Assembly (NCBI RefSeq): GCF_007018905.1
Contig: NZ_CP041402.1
Location: 4,762,001-4,826,000 of the forward strand
Direction of reading: 5' to 3'
Origin: Tardiphaga sp. vice304
Lineage (GTDB): Bacteria; Pseudomonadota; Alphaproteobacteria; Rhizobiales; Xanthobacteraceae
DNA: 64,000 nt
The translations under genes were made by a program, and so were the position numbers. Positions 7,947-15,770 of this stretch are shown here, in pieces. Numbering within the stretch: the stretch's first letter is position 1; every line of letters begins with the position of its first letter. Below the pieces are notes generated by a model, which saw only the letters and a program-made list of their open reading frames with translations, did no database searches and had not been told where the DNA came from.

Positions 7947-8357
7947 CTACGGCTCGAACGCGCCGTTCACCATCCAGGGAATGCCGAACTTGTCGATGCA
8001 CATGCCGAAGCCTTTCGACCAGAAGGTGGCGCCATAGGGCATCTTGATCGCGCCGCCGTCGGCCAGCGCCTTGAATATCCTTTCTCCCTCGGCCGGATCC
8101 TGGATCTGAAGTGCTACCGAAAACCCCTGCGGCTTTTCAAAATGCGCCGGCGGCGCGTCGGACGCCATCACCACTTCGCCGTCGATGGTGAACTGCGAAT
8201 GCAACACCTTGTCGGCCATCTCCGGCGGCAGGTGTTCCTCCGCGGGCGAACCCTTGACGTGCATGATGACATCGATCTTCGCGCCGATCGCCTTGACGTA
8301 GAAGTTCAAGGCTTCTTCGCAGTTGCCGCTGTAATGAATTTAGGGATTGACCTGCAT
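7947..8357 (-). pseudogene. VOC/PhnB-like glyoxalase-fold gene with in-frame stop at codon 6
   Basis: The reading frame from the ATG at 8357 gives M-Q-V-N-P-stop-I-H-Y-S-G-N-C-E-E-A-L-N-F-Y. The VOC/PhnB family begins with exactly this pattern with an aromatic residue at the stop position (NPYxxxxGxCEEA). The TAA at 8340-8342 is therefore most simply a TAC-to-TAA change. The rest is intact to 7947, with CEEALNFYVKAIGAKID, PPEMADKVLHSQFTIDGE, LQIQDPAEGERIFKALADGG and FWSKGFGMCIDKFGIPWMVN. Restart at the TTG at 8309 would lose the first beta strand. Such VOC genes often accompany DGPF and ECF-sigma genes, as here. A sequencing error at one base is the alternative. Confidence 0.8.
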
Positions 8358-8409
8358 CGATACTCTCCCTGGGTTGCCGTTGTAATCCAGCATATCGCCG
8401 TCGCCGGGG

Positions 8410-8462
8410 GTTACCCCCCTCCCCGGCCCTCCCCCGCAAGGGGGGAGGGAGCACGCCCTTCG
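8410..8462. repeat. G/C-run palindromic repeat (CCCTCCCCCGCAAGGGGGG type)
   Basis: CCCTCCCCCGCAAGGGGGGAG forms a tight hairpin flanked by CCCCCCTCCCCGG and ACGCCCTTCGGGG. A relative lies at 24183-24216. It overlaps the 3' end of the frame-corrected sigma-factor gene and supplies its last codons. Confidence 0.7.
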
Positions 8463-9717
8463 GGGATTGAACTACACTCCTCCATCAATCGATCGAGATG
8501 CATCCGGATATGCGCCGCTTCGGCAGACGTGTGCGCCAGCGCGATGGCGCGGTTGAAACTGATGCGGGCCTCGTCATGGCGGCCGAGCTGCATCAGGTAG
8601 GCGCCTGCACGCCGAAGAAATGAAAGTAGTTCGAAAGCCTTGAAGCCAGCGGCGCGATCATCTCCAGCGCGGCCTGCGGACCGCGACACTTGGAGACCGC
8701 CACCGAGCGATTCAACGTCACCACCGGCGACGGCTGCAAGATCTCCAGCGAAGCATAGAGCAGATCGATCTGCAGCCAGTCGGTTTCCGCCGGTGTGGCG
8801 GCGCGGGCATGCAGCGCGGCAATGGCAGCCTGGATCTGATACGACCCGGTTCTTTGGTGCCGTATCGCCTTGTCGATCAGTGCCAGGCCTTCGGCGATCA
8901 ACGTGCCGTTCCACAGGCGGCGGTCCTGGTCGTCGAGCAAGACCAGGGTCGCATCGGCATCGAAGCGCGCGGCGCTTCGCGCGTGCTGCAGCAGCATCAA
9001 CGCGGTGAGGCCCATGATCTCGGGCTCGGACGGAAACAGTTTCAGCAGCAGCCGCGCCAGCCGGATCGCCTCTTCGCACAATGGCACGCGGGCATCGACG
9101 CTGTCGGCGGCAGCAGAATAGCCCTCGTTGAAAACAAGATAGAGCATCGCAGCCACCGCGGCGAGGCGCTCGCTGCGCTCCGGCGCGCCGGGCGTCTCGA
9201 ACGGCACCTCGGCTTTCGCGATCGCCGCCTTCGCGCGGGTGATGCGCTGCTCCATCGCGGCGTCCGAGACCAGAAAGGCGCGCGCGATCTGTTTGACGCT
9301 GAGGCCGGAGACGATACGCAGCGCCAGCGCGATCTGCTGCGTTGCCGGCAGTTGCGGGTGGCAGCAGATGAACAGCAGCCGCAGGATGTCGTCGCGATAA
9401 TGCGCGCCATCGAGCCGGTCGGCGAGCTCGGTTTCGGCATCGTCCAGATCGGAAATTTCGGCGGCGTCCTCCGGCAGCGGCGCGTGCCGGCCGGTCTTTC
9501 TGATATCGTCGATCGCAACATTGCGGCCGACCATGATCAGCCATGCCGCGGCATCGCGCGGCGGGCCGTTCTGCGGCCACGCCTTCAGCGCGCGCAGGCA
9601 GGCGTTCTGGAAGGCCTCCTCTGCGGTATCGAGATTGCGGAAATAGCGCAGCAGCGCGCCGATCGCCTGGGGCCGCGCCGAAATCAGCGACGCCTCGATC
9701 CAGGCCAGATCGCTCAT
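8411..9717 (-). pseudogene. ECF42-type RNA polymerase sigma factor, frameshifted near the 3' end
   Basis: Sigma region 2 spans about residues 12-85 (FRNLDTAEEAFQNACLRALK, AAAWLIMVGRNVAIDDIRKT) and region 4 about 115-170 (SGLSVKQIARAFLVSDAAMEQR). A TPR-like DUF6596 tail follows (YLVFNEGYSAA, ALMLLQHARSAARFDADATL). The intact frame runs 9717-8593 and ends YFHFFGVQAPT-stop. The family continues here as GAYLMQLGRHDEA, which is present one base out of frame (GAYLMQLGRHDEARISFNRA). GTGCAGGCGCC for an expected GTGCAGGGCGCC at about 8603-8608 indicates loss of one G. The corrected frame runs into a palindromic repeat and stops at 8411. Sigma regions 2 and 4 remain intact, so partial function is possible. 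Its start overlaps the DGPF stop by four bases. Confidence 0.85.
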
Positions 9718-10079
9718 GGCACCGCGTTCCCGTGGAACACGCCGATCGGACGGATTTCATAGGCGCCGCCGGGATTGGCCTCGCCGAGGTCTTTTGCGAT
9801 CTGCAGCGCGCCATCGAGGTCCCGCGCTTCCACCACATAGAAGCCGAGCAGCTGTTCCTTGGTCTCGGCGAACGGGCCGTCGAGCACGACAGGCGGATCT
9901 TCCTTGCGCAAGGTGGTCGCCGCCGTAGTCGGCAGCAGCCGCGCCACCGGACCGAGCCGCCCCTGGGCGGCGAGCCTGCCGTGCACGACGGAAAGTTTGG
10001 CCATCACCGCGTCATCCTCGTCCTTCGACCAGGCGCCGACGACGGCTTCGTCGTGATAGCAGAGAATGGCATAGAGCAT
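9714..10079 (-). CDS. YciI/DGPF-domain protein (partner of the ECF42 sigma gene)
   Basis: A 121-aa DGPF-family protein: MLYAILCYHDEAVVGAWSKD at the start, then the signature VLDGPFAETKEQLLGFYVVE and a GGAYEIRPIGVFHG C-terminus. DGPF proteins are the hallmark neighbours of ECF42 sigma factors, and here the stop codon overlaps the sigma start (ATGA), so translation is coupled. The protein itself is intact while its sigma partner is frameshifted. It is about half as similar by eye to the 3829-4275 paralogue. Role unknown, possibly enzymatic or signal-linked. Confidence 0.9.
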   Translation of the reverse strand: MLYAILCYHDEAVVGAWSKDEDDAVMAKLSVVHGRLAAQGRLGPVARLLPTTAATTLRKEDPPVVLDGPFAETKEQLLGFYVVEARDLDGALQIAKDLGEANPGGAYEIRPIGVFHGNAVP

Positions 10080-10154
10080 GCGGGCGGTCCCTTTGCTGCA
10101 AGACGAACACGGCAGGGCGACGCCGACAGAGCCGCGTGAATAATCTTCGTCAGC

Positions 10155-10811
10155 CTATTTCGGGGCCGGCCGGCACAGCAAGTCCACGGCGCCCGCGGCG
10201 AAGGCCTGGAGTTCCCCGCGCGGCACGCCGGCGCGCGAACGGATCGCCAGCGCATACAATGTCGCTGAGGCCATTTGCGACAGCGTCGCGACGTCCGCCG
10301 TGGCCGGCAATTCGCCTGTTTCCACGGCCGCTTTGAAACACCGGAGGAAGGCGCGGTCCAACGCCTCGAGCGCTTCCTGGATCATGCTGCGGATTTCCGG
10401 GTCCGCAATGGCGTCCGACGCGACCGTCATCACCGTGAAGCATCCGCGCGGCGCGTCGCCGCCCAGCATATAGATATCGAGCGCGGCGTCGTAGATGCGC
10501 CGCAGCCGGTCGCGGACCGGGCAATCGTCCTTGAAGATCTCCTGCACCGCTGCGGTGTAGTCGTCGCGGTAGCGCTGGTAGCTCTTGATGTAGAGCGCGC
10601 GCTTGTCGCCGAAGGCGCCGTAGAGGCTCGGCCGGTTCATGCCGGTGGCCGCGCTGAGATCGTCCAGCGACGTCGCCGCAAAGCCATCCTTGCGGAACAG
10701 CGCCAGCGCCTGGCCGATCGCCCGCTCCGGCTCATAGGCCCGCGGACGGCCACGACGCCTGGGCTCGGCGGAGTCGGCGGCTTTCGGAGCCATCGTCTTT
10801 TTTTGTACCAT
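10155..10811 (-). CDS. TetR/AcrR family transcriptional regulator
   Basis: A 218-aa regulator. After a basic leader (AEPRRRGRPRAYEPERAIGQ) comes the helix-turn-helix at about residues 30-75 (ALFRKDGFAATSLDDLSAAT, GMNRPSLYGAFGDKRALYIK). The C-terminal half has PRGCFTVMTVASDAIADPEI and resembles the TetR_C group found in AefR/YxaF-like proteins. The start could be the Met at 10793 instead of 10811. It is divergent from the GST gene across 95 bases, so both are probably controlled from that interval, a usual arrangement for a TetR repressor and its target. Confidence 0.9.
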   Translation of the reverse strand: MVQKKTMAPKAADSAEPRRRGRPRAYEPERAIGQALALFRKDGFAATSLDDLSAATGMNRPSLYGAFGDKRALYIKSYQRYRDDYTAAVQEIFKDDCPVRDRLRRIYDAALDIYMLGGDAPRGCFTVMTVASDAIADPEIRSMIQEALEALDRAFLRCFKAAVETGELPATADVATLSQMASATLYALAIRSRAGVPRGELQAFAAGAVDLLCRPAPK

Positions 10812-10906
10812 TTCGAATTTAATTCCTTGACGGTTTTTATATTATGCGAGACGTTACAAAAATCAACCGACGGCGTGACCAGGCGCTACCAATGATGGAG
10901 ACACCC
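10812..10906. promoter_or_regulatory. Divergent promoter region of the TetR and GST genes
   Basis: This 95-base interval is markedly AT-rich for the window (TTTCGAATTTAATTCC, TTTTTATATTATG) and separates two divergent starts. A TTGACG at 10827 and a TATTAT at 10838 are visible but not correctly spaced as a pair. No clean palindrome longer than six bases was found, so the operator is not assigned. Confidence 0.45.
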
Positions 10907-11551
10907 ATGGATCTGTATTTCCTGCCGATGGCCTGTTCGATGGCCACCCGCATCGCGCTCGACGAGGCCGGCGCGACCGCGACCTTCCTCGAGGTCGACC
11001 CGAAGACCAAGCGCGTGCTGACAGACGGTTCCGATTTCCGGGCCATCAATCCGCTCGGCCTGGTGCCGACTTTGCGCACCGACGACGGCGTCGTGCTGAC
11101 GGAGAACGCCGCGATCCTGCAATATGTCGCCGACCGCTTCCCGGACTCGGGCATCGCGGCAGGTTCGGGCCTTGACCGCAGCCGGCTGCAGCAATGGCTG
11201 TGCTTCATCGGCACCGAACTGCACAAGGGCCTGTTCAATCCCCTGCTGACCGAGACGGCCCCCGCGGAGGTCAAGGCCTATGCGCTGCACAAGGGCCTGC
11301 CGCTGCTGGACTATCTCAACGCCCAGCTCGAAGGACGCGACTACCTGCTCGACCATTTCAGCGTCGCCGACGCCTATCTGGTGACCGTGCTCAACTGGAC
11401 CACGGCCTTGCCGCCGATCGATTTGAACAAATGGCCGGCGATCAAGCGCTACTATGACTTGCACCGGGTACGTCCCAGCGTGGCGAACGCGATCACGCAG
11501 GAATACGCGCTGTACAAGGCGCAGATCGAGCGACACAAGGCGGCGGCGTAA
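10907..11551 (+). CDS. Glutathione S-transferase family protein
   Basis: A 214-aa GST. The thioredoxin-fold N-terminal domain covers residues 1-80 with MDLYFLPMACSMATRIALDE at the active-site edge, the cis-Pro segment NPLGLVPTLRTDDG and the glutathione-contact motif LTENAAILQYVADRF. The all-helical C-terminal domain follows, with LPLLDYLNAQLEGRDYLLD and the N-capping FSVADAYL. Ser at position 11 or 12 (ACSMATR) may be the catalytic residue, as in beta/other bacterial classes. I chose the ATG at 10907, which aligns with the family start; longer frames extend into the promoter. It is divergent from a TetR gene, suggesting inducible detoxification. Confidence 0.92.
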   Translation: MDLYFLPMACSMATRIALDEAGATATFLEVDPKTKRVLTDGSDFRAINPLGLVPTLRTDDGVVLTENAAILQYVADRFPDSGIAAGSGLDRSRLQQWLCFIGTELHKGLFNPLLTETAPAEVKAYALHKGLPLLDYLNAQLEGRDYLLDHFSVADAYLVTVLNWTTALPPIDLNKWPAIKRYYDLHRVRPSVANAITQEYALYKAQIERHKAAA

Positions 11552-11655
11552 CGAAGAAGCAGCCGCAAAGCACGCCGCGTTTCCCGGACGCGCCGCGGCA
11601 TTCTTCATGCCGCTGCGCAGATCCGGGATCCCGGTTTAGATAGTTCCACAGGTCT

Positions 11656-12123
11656 TCAGAAAGGGCTCTCACCCAGACCCGGCACATCCGCTGGTCGCGG
11701 TCCCGGAGCGGGCCAGTGGAAACGGCGATCCTGCTCTGCGATCGCGACATCGTTGATGCTGGCCTCGCGGCGGCGCATCAGACCCGCCGCGTCGAACTCC
11801 CACTGCTCATTGCCGTAGGAGCGGAACCACTGGCCGGCATCGTCATGCCATTCATACTGGAAGCGCACCGCGATGTGGTTGTCGTGAAACGCCCACAGAT
11901 CCTTGATGAGGCGATACTCGTGTTCCTTCTGCCATTTGAGGGTGAGGAATTCGACGATCGCATCACGGCCCTGGAAGAACTCGCCGCGGTTACGCCAGAC
12001 ACTGTCATCGGTGTAAGCCAGTGACACCTTAACGGGGTCGCGCGAATTCCAGCCGTCCTCGGCCATGCGGGCCTTCTGGGCGGCGGTCTCTTGAGTGAAC
12101 GGCGGAAATGGCGGGCGCGACAT
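11656..12123 (-). CDS. NTF2-like protein, DUF1348 family
   Basis: A 155-aa nuclear-transport-factor-2-like (SnoaL-fold) protein. Family landmarks are [58 protein letters not shown] and [18 protein letters not shown], with [11 protein letters not shown] near the end. DUF1348 members form small cone-shaped pockets; their substrates are unknown. The ATG at 12123 has GGAGAT upstream and gives the family's [14 protein letters not shown] start. It ends the accessory block next to ybgC, from which it is separated by a palindromic repeat. Confidence 0.9.
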   Translation of the reverse strand: MSRPPFPPFTQETAAQKARMAEDGWNSRDPVKVSLAYTDDSVWRNRGEFFQGRDAIVEFLTLKWQKEHEYRLIKDLWAFHDNHIAVRFQYEWHDDAGQWFRSYGNEQWEFDAAGLMRRREASINDVAIAEQDRRFHWPAPGPRPADVPGLGESPF

Positions 12124-12147
12124 CGAACGATCTCCAGTGGGTGAGTG

Positions 12148-12232
12148 TAGCCCGGATGAAGCGAAGCGCAATCCGGGGCAAAGCGTTCGGCGATGGAGCG
12201 GCCCCGGATTTCGCTTCGCTCCATCCGGGCTA
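12148..12232. repeat. Dispersed palindromic repeat (TAGCCCGGATG type)
   Basis: TAGCCCGGATGAAGCGAAGC with GCAATCCGGGG forms the left arm; CCCCGGATT with TCGCTTCGCTCCATCCGGGC and TA the right. The arms are near-perfect complements around an AAAGCGTTCGGCGATGGAGC centre. Copies are at 61739-61824 and, degenerate, at 50996-51055. It ends four bases before the ybgC stop. Confidence 0.85.
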
Positions 12233-12235
12233 CGG

Positions 12236-12682
12236 TTAAACCTGATCGGCCTTCATGGCGATGCGCAGCGCCTTCGGGATCGGCTTGGCGCGACCGCCCG
12301 ACACGAACGCCACTTTGACCTTGGCTTCGAGCAGAAGTTCGTCACCGCGCCACACCTCCTGCCCCATCAGGATCGAGGCGCCCTTGACCTCGATCGGCCG
12401 CGTGACGATGTCCAACAAATCGTCCATCCGGCTGGGCTTGAGATATTCCAGCGTCATCGAGCGCACCACGAAAGCAAAGCCGGGCGCCTCGCTCTCGGCC
12501 TCCGCGAACAAAGCGCGCTGGTCGGCGCCGAGCAGCCGCAGATAATTGGTCCGCCCGCGCTCCATGAAGCGCAGGTAATTGGCGTGATAGACGATGCCCG
12601 AAAAATCGGTGTCTTCGTAATAGACCCGGACCTGCATGCGGTGCAGGCCATCGCTGATGGCGCCGTCGAGATGGGGGGTCAT
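12236..12682 (-). CDS. ybgC: YbgC, Tol-Pal-associated acyl-CoA thioesterase
   Basis: A 148-aa hotdog-fold thioesterase hydrolysing acyl-CoA, conserved at the head of tol-pal operons. The 4HBT signature is complete: [26 protein letters not shown], with the catalytic Asp in EDTDFSG and the [13 protein letters not shown] segment. Later motifs are [17 protein letters not shown] and [18 protein letters not shown]. Its ATG overlaps the upstream toxin stop by four bases (ATGA). Unusually, tolQ does not follow; the next minus-strand gene is the DUF1348 protein, and tolQ is 11 kb further on. Confidence 0.95.
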   Translation of the reverse strand: MTPHLDGAISDGLHRMQVRVYYEDTDFSGIVYHANYLRFMERGRTNYLRLLGADQRALFAEAESEAPGFAFVVRSMTLEYLKPSRMDDLLDIVTRPIEVKGASILMGQEVWRGDELLLEAKVKVAFVSGGRAKPIPKALRIAMKADQV

Positions 12683-12969
12683 TCTGAAAACTCTCGTTCG
12701 ACGTTCATCCGGCCATCGAGAACGCGAACGATGACGATCTGCTCAGCCTCAACAACATAGAATGCGATATAATTCTCGATCAGAAGTGCGCGCAGACCGG
12801 GTCCAAGATCGCTTCGGCTTCGACCCATCATAGGAAACTGTCTGAGTTCGTCAAAGCGGCGGGTAAACTGATCGAGAAGTTGCCGGGCCGCGGAGACATT
12901 TAGCTCGGCACGATAGGCAACCGCTGCTGAAATTTCAGCGCGTGCCCGGCCGGTGACGACAAGGTCCAT
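12679..12969 (-). CDS. ParE/RelE-type toxin of a TA pair
   Basis: A 96-aa RelE/ParE-superfamily toxin (mRNA interferase or gyrase poison; which cannot be told). The start is MDLVVTGRARAEISAAVAYR, the ATG at 12969, seven bases after the antitoxin stop. The fold landmarks are the basic helix with LLDQFTRRFDELRQFPMMGR, the SRSDLGPGLRALLIENYIAF strand region and the C-terminal IVIVRVLDGRMNVE. It overlaps the ybgC start, so toxin and ybgC translation are linked. The upstream frame to 13116 is antisense to nothing but overlaps the antitoxin and is not used. Confidence 0.88.
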   Translation of the reverse strand: MDLVVTGRARAEISAAVAYRAELNVSAARQLLDQFTRRFDELRQFPMMGRSRSDLGPGLRALLIENYIAFYVVEAEQIVIVRVLDGRMNVEREFSE

Positions 12970-12976
12970 CACGACG

Positions 12977-13186
12977 CTATGGCTGAATCTTTGCCCGACG
13001 CAAGATATCCTCGGGGTCCCAGGGGAAGATGCGTCCCGCCTCGACGTCGGCCATGCCTTCATCAATAGCGCTCTGCAGCGCTTTGAATTTGTCGGCCTGC
13101 CTGACGAGATGTGCAACGGCGTTTTCGCGCATTTCCTCGGGCATCGCCTCCAGGGCCGCGATGGCTTTTTCGATAGTCGGGCTCAT
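12977..13186 (-). CDS. Antitoxin of the ParE-type pair
   Basis: A 69-aa acidic protein (MSPTIEKAIAALEAMPEEMR, ALQSAIDEGMADVEAGRIFP, then WDPEDILRRAKIQP) directly upstream of the ParE-type toxin. The helical N-terminus may dimerise and the C-terminal part, rich in Asp/Glu/Trp, is the expected toxin-wrapping tail. No clear ribbon-helix-helix is seen, so it may be one of the short antitoxins without strong DNA binding. It lies 37 bases downstream of the ruvB stop. Confidence 0.8.
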   Translation of the reverse strand: MSPTIEKAIAALEAMPEEMRENAVAHLVRQADKFKALQSAIDEGMADVEAGRIFPWDPEDILRRAKIQP

Positions 13187-13223
13187 GGCGTCATTTTAGC
13201 AGATTTCGACGGGCTGGCGAATC

Positions 13224-14267
13224 CTATTCATCCGCCGCGCCGAACAGCCCGATCTGCGCCGGATCGCGCGAGGGCTCGTTCAGCCCGAGATGCCGGAATG
13301 CGTGCGAGGTGAGCAGCCTTCCGCGCGGGGTGCGTTGCAGATAGCCGCACTGGATCAGGAACGGCTCGATGATGTCTTCAATGGCATCGCGCGGCTCCGA
13401 CAGCGCTGCGGCCATCGTCTCGACGCCGACCGGGCCGCCGCCGTAGTTCATCGCGATGGTGGTGAGATAGCGGCGGTCCATCGCATCCAGCCCGGCGCTG
13501 TCGACTTCCAGCGCACTCAATGCGTGGTCGGCGATCTTGCGGTCGATGGCGGAGGCGTCGGCGGCGGAAGCGAAATCGCGCACCCGTCGCAGCAGCCGGC
13601 CGGCGATGCGCGGCGTGCCGCGGGCGCGGCGGGCAATCTCGTTGGAACCGTCAGGCGTGATGCCGATCTCCAGCACACGGGCGCCGCGGGTGACGATCTT
13701 TTCCAGCTCTTCCACGGTGTAGAAATTCAGCCGCACGGGAATGCCGAAGCGGTCGCGCAGCGGATTGGTCAACAGGCCCGCGCGCGTGGTGGCGCCGACC
13801 AGAGTGAACTTCGCCAGCTCGATCTTCACCGAGCGCGCGGCCGGGCCTTCGCCAATGATCAGATCGAGCTGAAAATCCTCCATCGCCGGATACAGCACTT
13901 CCTCGACCGCGGGCGCGAGGCGATGGATCTCGTCGATGAACAGCACGTCGCGCTCTTCGAGATTAGTGAGCAGGGCTGCGAGATCGCCGGCCTTGGCGAT
14001 GACAGGCCCCGAGGTCGCGCGAAAACCGACGCCAAGCTCGCGCGCCACGATCTGCGCCAAAGTGGTCTTGCCGAGGCCGGGCGGGCCGACGAACAGCACG
14101 TGATCGAGCGCCTCATTGCGCTTGCGGGCGGCGTCGATGAAGATCTGCAGATTGGCGCGGGCCTGCGCCTGGCCGACGAATTCGGACAGGTTCTGCGGCC
14201 GCAGCGAGGTATCCCCGATATCGTCGGCGCGGCGCTCGGGGGTGATTAGGCGGGTCGGTGGGTTCAT
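13224..14267 (-). CDS. ruvB: RuvB, Holliday junction branch-migration ATPase
   Basis: A 347-aa AAA+ motor that drives branch migration with RuvA. The N-terminus has the RuvB signature [20 protein letters not shown]. Walker A is [12 protein letters not shown] (about residues 60-71), Walker [12 protein letters not shown], sensor 1 VGATTRAG, and the C-terminal winged helix contains [17 protein letters not shown] and [17 protein letters not shown]. Length is normal. It is separated from ruvA by about 200 bases holding a large palindromic repeat, whereas ruvA and ruvC overlap. Confidence 0.97.
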   Translation of the reverse strand: MNPPTRLITPERRADDIGDTSLRPQNLSEFVGQAQARANLQIFIDAARKRNEALDHVLFVGPPGLGKTTLAQIVARELGVGFRATSGPVIAKAGDLAALLTNLEERDVLFIDEIHRLAPAVEEVLYPAMEDFQLDLIIGEGPAARSVKIELAKFTLVGATTRAGLLTNPLRDRFGIPVRLNFYTVEELEKIVTRGARVLEIGITPDGSNEIARRARGTPRIAGRLLRRVRDFASAADASAIDRKIADHALSALEVDSAGLDAMDRRYLTTIAMNYGGGPVGVETMAAALSEPRDAIEDIIEPFLIQCGYLQRTPRGRLLTSHAFRHLGLNEPSRDPAQIGLFGAADE

Positions 14268-14296
14268 GGGATGAGCTTACCACGAACGCTGTAAGT

Positions 14297-14441
14297 CCCC
14301 TCTCCCCTTGTGGGAGAGGGTGGATCGAAGGCGCGAAGCGACTTCGAGACGGGTGAGGGGTAGCCACAAGCTCCAAGCTTGCGGCCCCCCTCATCCGACG
14401 CGGACTTCGTCCGCGACACCTTCTCCCACAAGGGGAGAAGG
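14297..14441. repeat. Large dispersed inverted repeat (CTCCCCTTGTGGGAGA type)
   Basis: CCCCTCTCCCCTTGTGGGAG at the left and CCTTCTCCCACAAGGGGAG at the right enclose GATCGAAG, ACGGGTGAGGGG and CCCCCTCATCCG blocks, so the element is itself built of nested inverted segments. A second copy is at 37811-37942 in the other orientation. It interrupts the ruvA-ruvB junction. Confidence 0.85.
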
Positions 14442-14463
14442 AAGGAAGACGCGCTGCGCGCGG

Positions 14464-15081
14464 TCACTTCGCCAGCTCCTTCAAACCCAACCGGATCAGC
14501 ATCGCGGTCTCGGCGCCCTCGCCGGCAATGCGCGAAGCGCCGGCGATGGCGGCGGCGGCCTGCGGCGCGCCGTAGCCGAGATTGACCAGCGCGGAAATCG
14601 CATCCGACACCGGCCGCGGCGCATTGTTCTCCTCGATGGCGCCGGACAATTGCACCAGCGACGGATCGACGGTCGAGAACGCCGGCGCCTTGTCCTTCAG
14701 CTCGGTGACGATGCGCTCGGCGACCTTCGGGCCGACGCCGACCGTGCGTGCCACCGCCGCCTTGTCGCGCAGCGCAATCGCATTGGCGAGATCGGCCGGC
14801 GGCAGTGTGGAGAGGACCGCCAGCGCCACCTTGGCGCCGACGCCCTGCACGGTCTGCAGCAGCCGAAACCATTCGCGCTCCTGGTCGGAGCGGAAGCCGA
14901 ACAGTTTTATCGCGTCCTCGCGGACATAGGTCTCGATCGACAGCACCGCGGCCTCGCCGGGCGAAGGCAGCGCCTGCAGCGTGCGCGCCGAGCAATGCAC
15001 CTGATAACCGACGCCCTGCACGTCGAGGATGACATAGTCCTCGCCGTAGGAATCGATCAGGCCTTTCAATTTGCCGATCAT
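14464..15081 (-). CDS. ruvA: RuvA, Holliday junction-binding protein
   Basis: A 205-aa tetrameric junction binder. Domain I begins [28 protein letters not shown]; domain II has the helix-hairpin-helix motifs [20 protein letters not shown] and [20 protein letters not shown]; domain III is the C-terminal RuvB-contacting bundle ([20 protein letters not shown]). The start overlaps the ruvC stop by four bases, indicating translational coupling. Confidence 0.97.
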   Translation of the reverse strand: MIGKLKGLIDSYGEDYVILDVQGVGYQVHCSARTLQALPSPGEAAVLSIETYVREDAIKLFGFRSDQEREWFRLLQTVQGVGAKVALAVLSTLPPADLANAIALRDKAAVARTVGVGPKVAERIVTELKDKAPAFSTVDPSLVQLSGAIEENNAPRPVSDAISALVNLGYGAPQAAAAIAGASRIAGEGAETAMLIRLGLKELAK

Positions 15082-15605
15082 GCTCCCACCACCCGCAGCA
15101 GGCGCTGCGCACTCTGGCGGTGGTGCGCGTGCGTGATGGCAATCGCCAGCGCGTCGGCCGCATCGGCGCTCTTCGGCTCGGCCTTCGGCAGCAGGATTTT
15201 CAGCATCATCTGGATCTGGTTCTTGTCGGCGTGGCCGGCACCGACCACCGTCTTCTTGACCTGGTTCGGCGCATATTCCGCCACCGCGATGCCGAACATC
15301 GCCGGCGTCATCATGGCAATGCCGCGCGCCTGGCCCAGCTTCAGCGTGGCGACACCGTCCTTGTTGACGAAGGTGTTCTCGACAGCGGCTTCCATCGGCT
15401 GGAACTCGCCGAGCACCTTCGCTAGCCCCTCATGGATACCGAGCAGCCGGCTCGCCAGCGGCAGCGTATCGGCCGGCTCCACCGTGCCGCAGCCGATATA
15501 GGTCAGCCGGTTGCCGTCGATCTCGATCACGCCCCAGCCGGTGCGGCGCAGGCCCGGATCGATGCCCAGAATGCGGACGGCTTGGCGAATCGGCATGTTT
15601 GTCAT
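15078..15605 (-). CDS. ruvC: RuvC, Holliday junction resolvase
   Basis: A 175-aa endonuclease resolving junctions to nicked duplexes. The four acidic catalytic positions are visible: Asp in [20 protein letters not shown], Glu in [13 protein letters not shown], and the two C-terminal Asp in [17 protein letters not shown]. The signature [20 protein letters not shown] is present. The start at 15605 could alternatively be the Met at 15596. It follows yebC in the same direction across a palindromic repeat. Confidence 0.96.
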   Translation of the reverse strand: MTNMPIRQAVRILGIDPGLRRTGWGVIEIDGNRLTYIGCGTVEPADTLPLASRLLGIHEGLAKVLGEFQPMEAAVENTFVNKDGVATLKLGQARGIAMMTPAMFGIAVAEYAPNQVKKTVVGAGHADKNQIQMMLKILLPKAEPKSADAADALAIAITHAHHRQSAQRLLRVVGA

Positions 15606-15678
15606 GCCCGGAGTGATACCGCCGAAAGCTTAAGAACAAAATAGCAACAAGGGAGTGTGCACGACGAAACCACCACGG

Positions 15679-15764
15679 TCGTTCCGGGGCGCGGGCGGCG
15701 CCGCCAGTCCAATTGGAGTGGCTGAGGTTCGCACGGGCTGGGCCGTCGCACCCCGGAATGCCAG
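15679..15764. repeat. Dispersed palindromic repeat (ATTCCGGGGCGCG type)
   Basis: CGTTCCGGGGCGCGGGCGGC at the left is mirrored by GCACCCCGGAATGCC at the right, around a CCAATTGGAG centre. A longer relative lies at 60149-60289. It occupies the gap between yebC and ruvC. Confidence 0.65.
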
Positions 15765-15770
15765 TAAGGC

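Noticed and set aside
6506..8047. 513-codon plus-strand open frame
   Set aside because: It is antisense to the MFS gene and rich in Arg/Gln/Ala/Asp, the composition produced by reading GC-rich coding DNA backwards; no domains.
4806..10079. Composite transposon carrying SDR/MFS/sigma genes
   Set aside because: Only one IS copy is present and its duplicated TAA flanks just the element.
14297..14441. Structured inverted repeat as a CRISPR or riboswitch
   Set aside because: There are no regularly spaced direct repeats and a reverse copy exists elsewhere (37811-37942), so it is a dispersed palindromic element.
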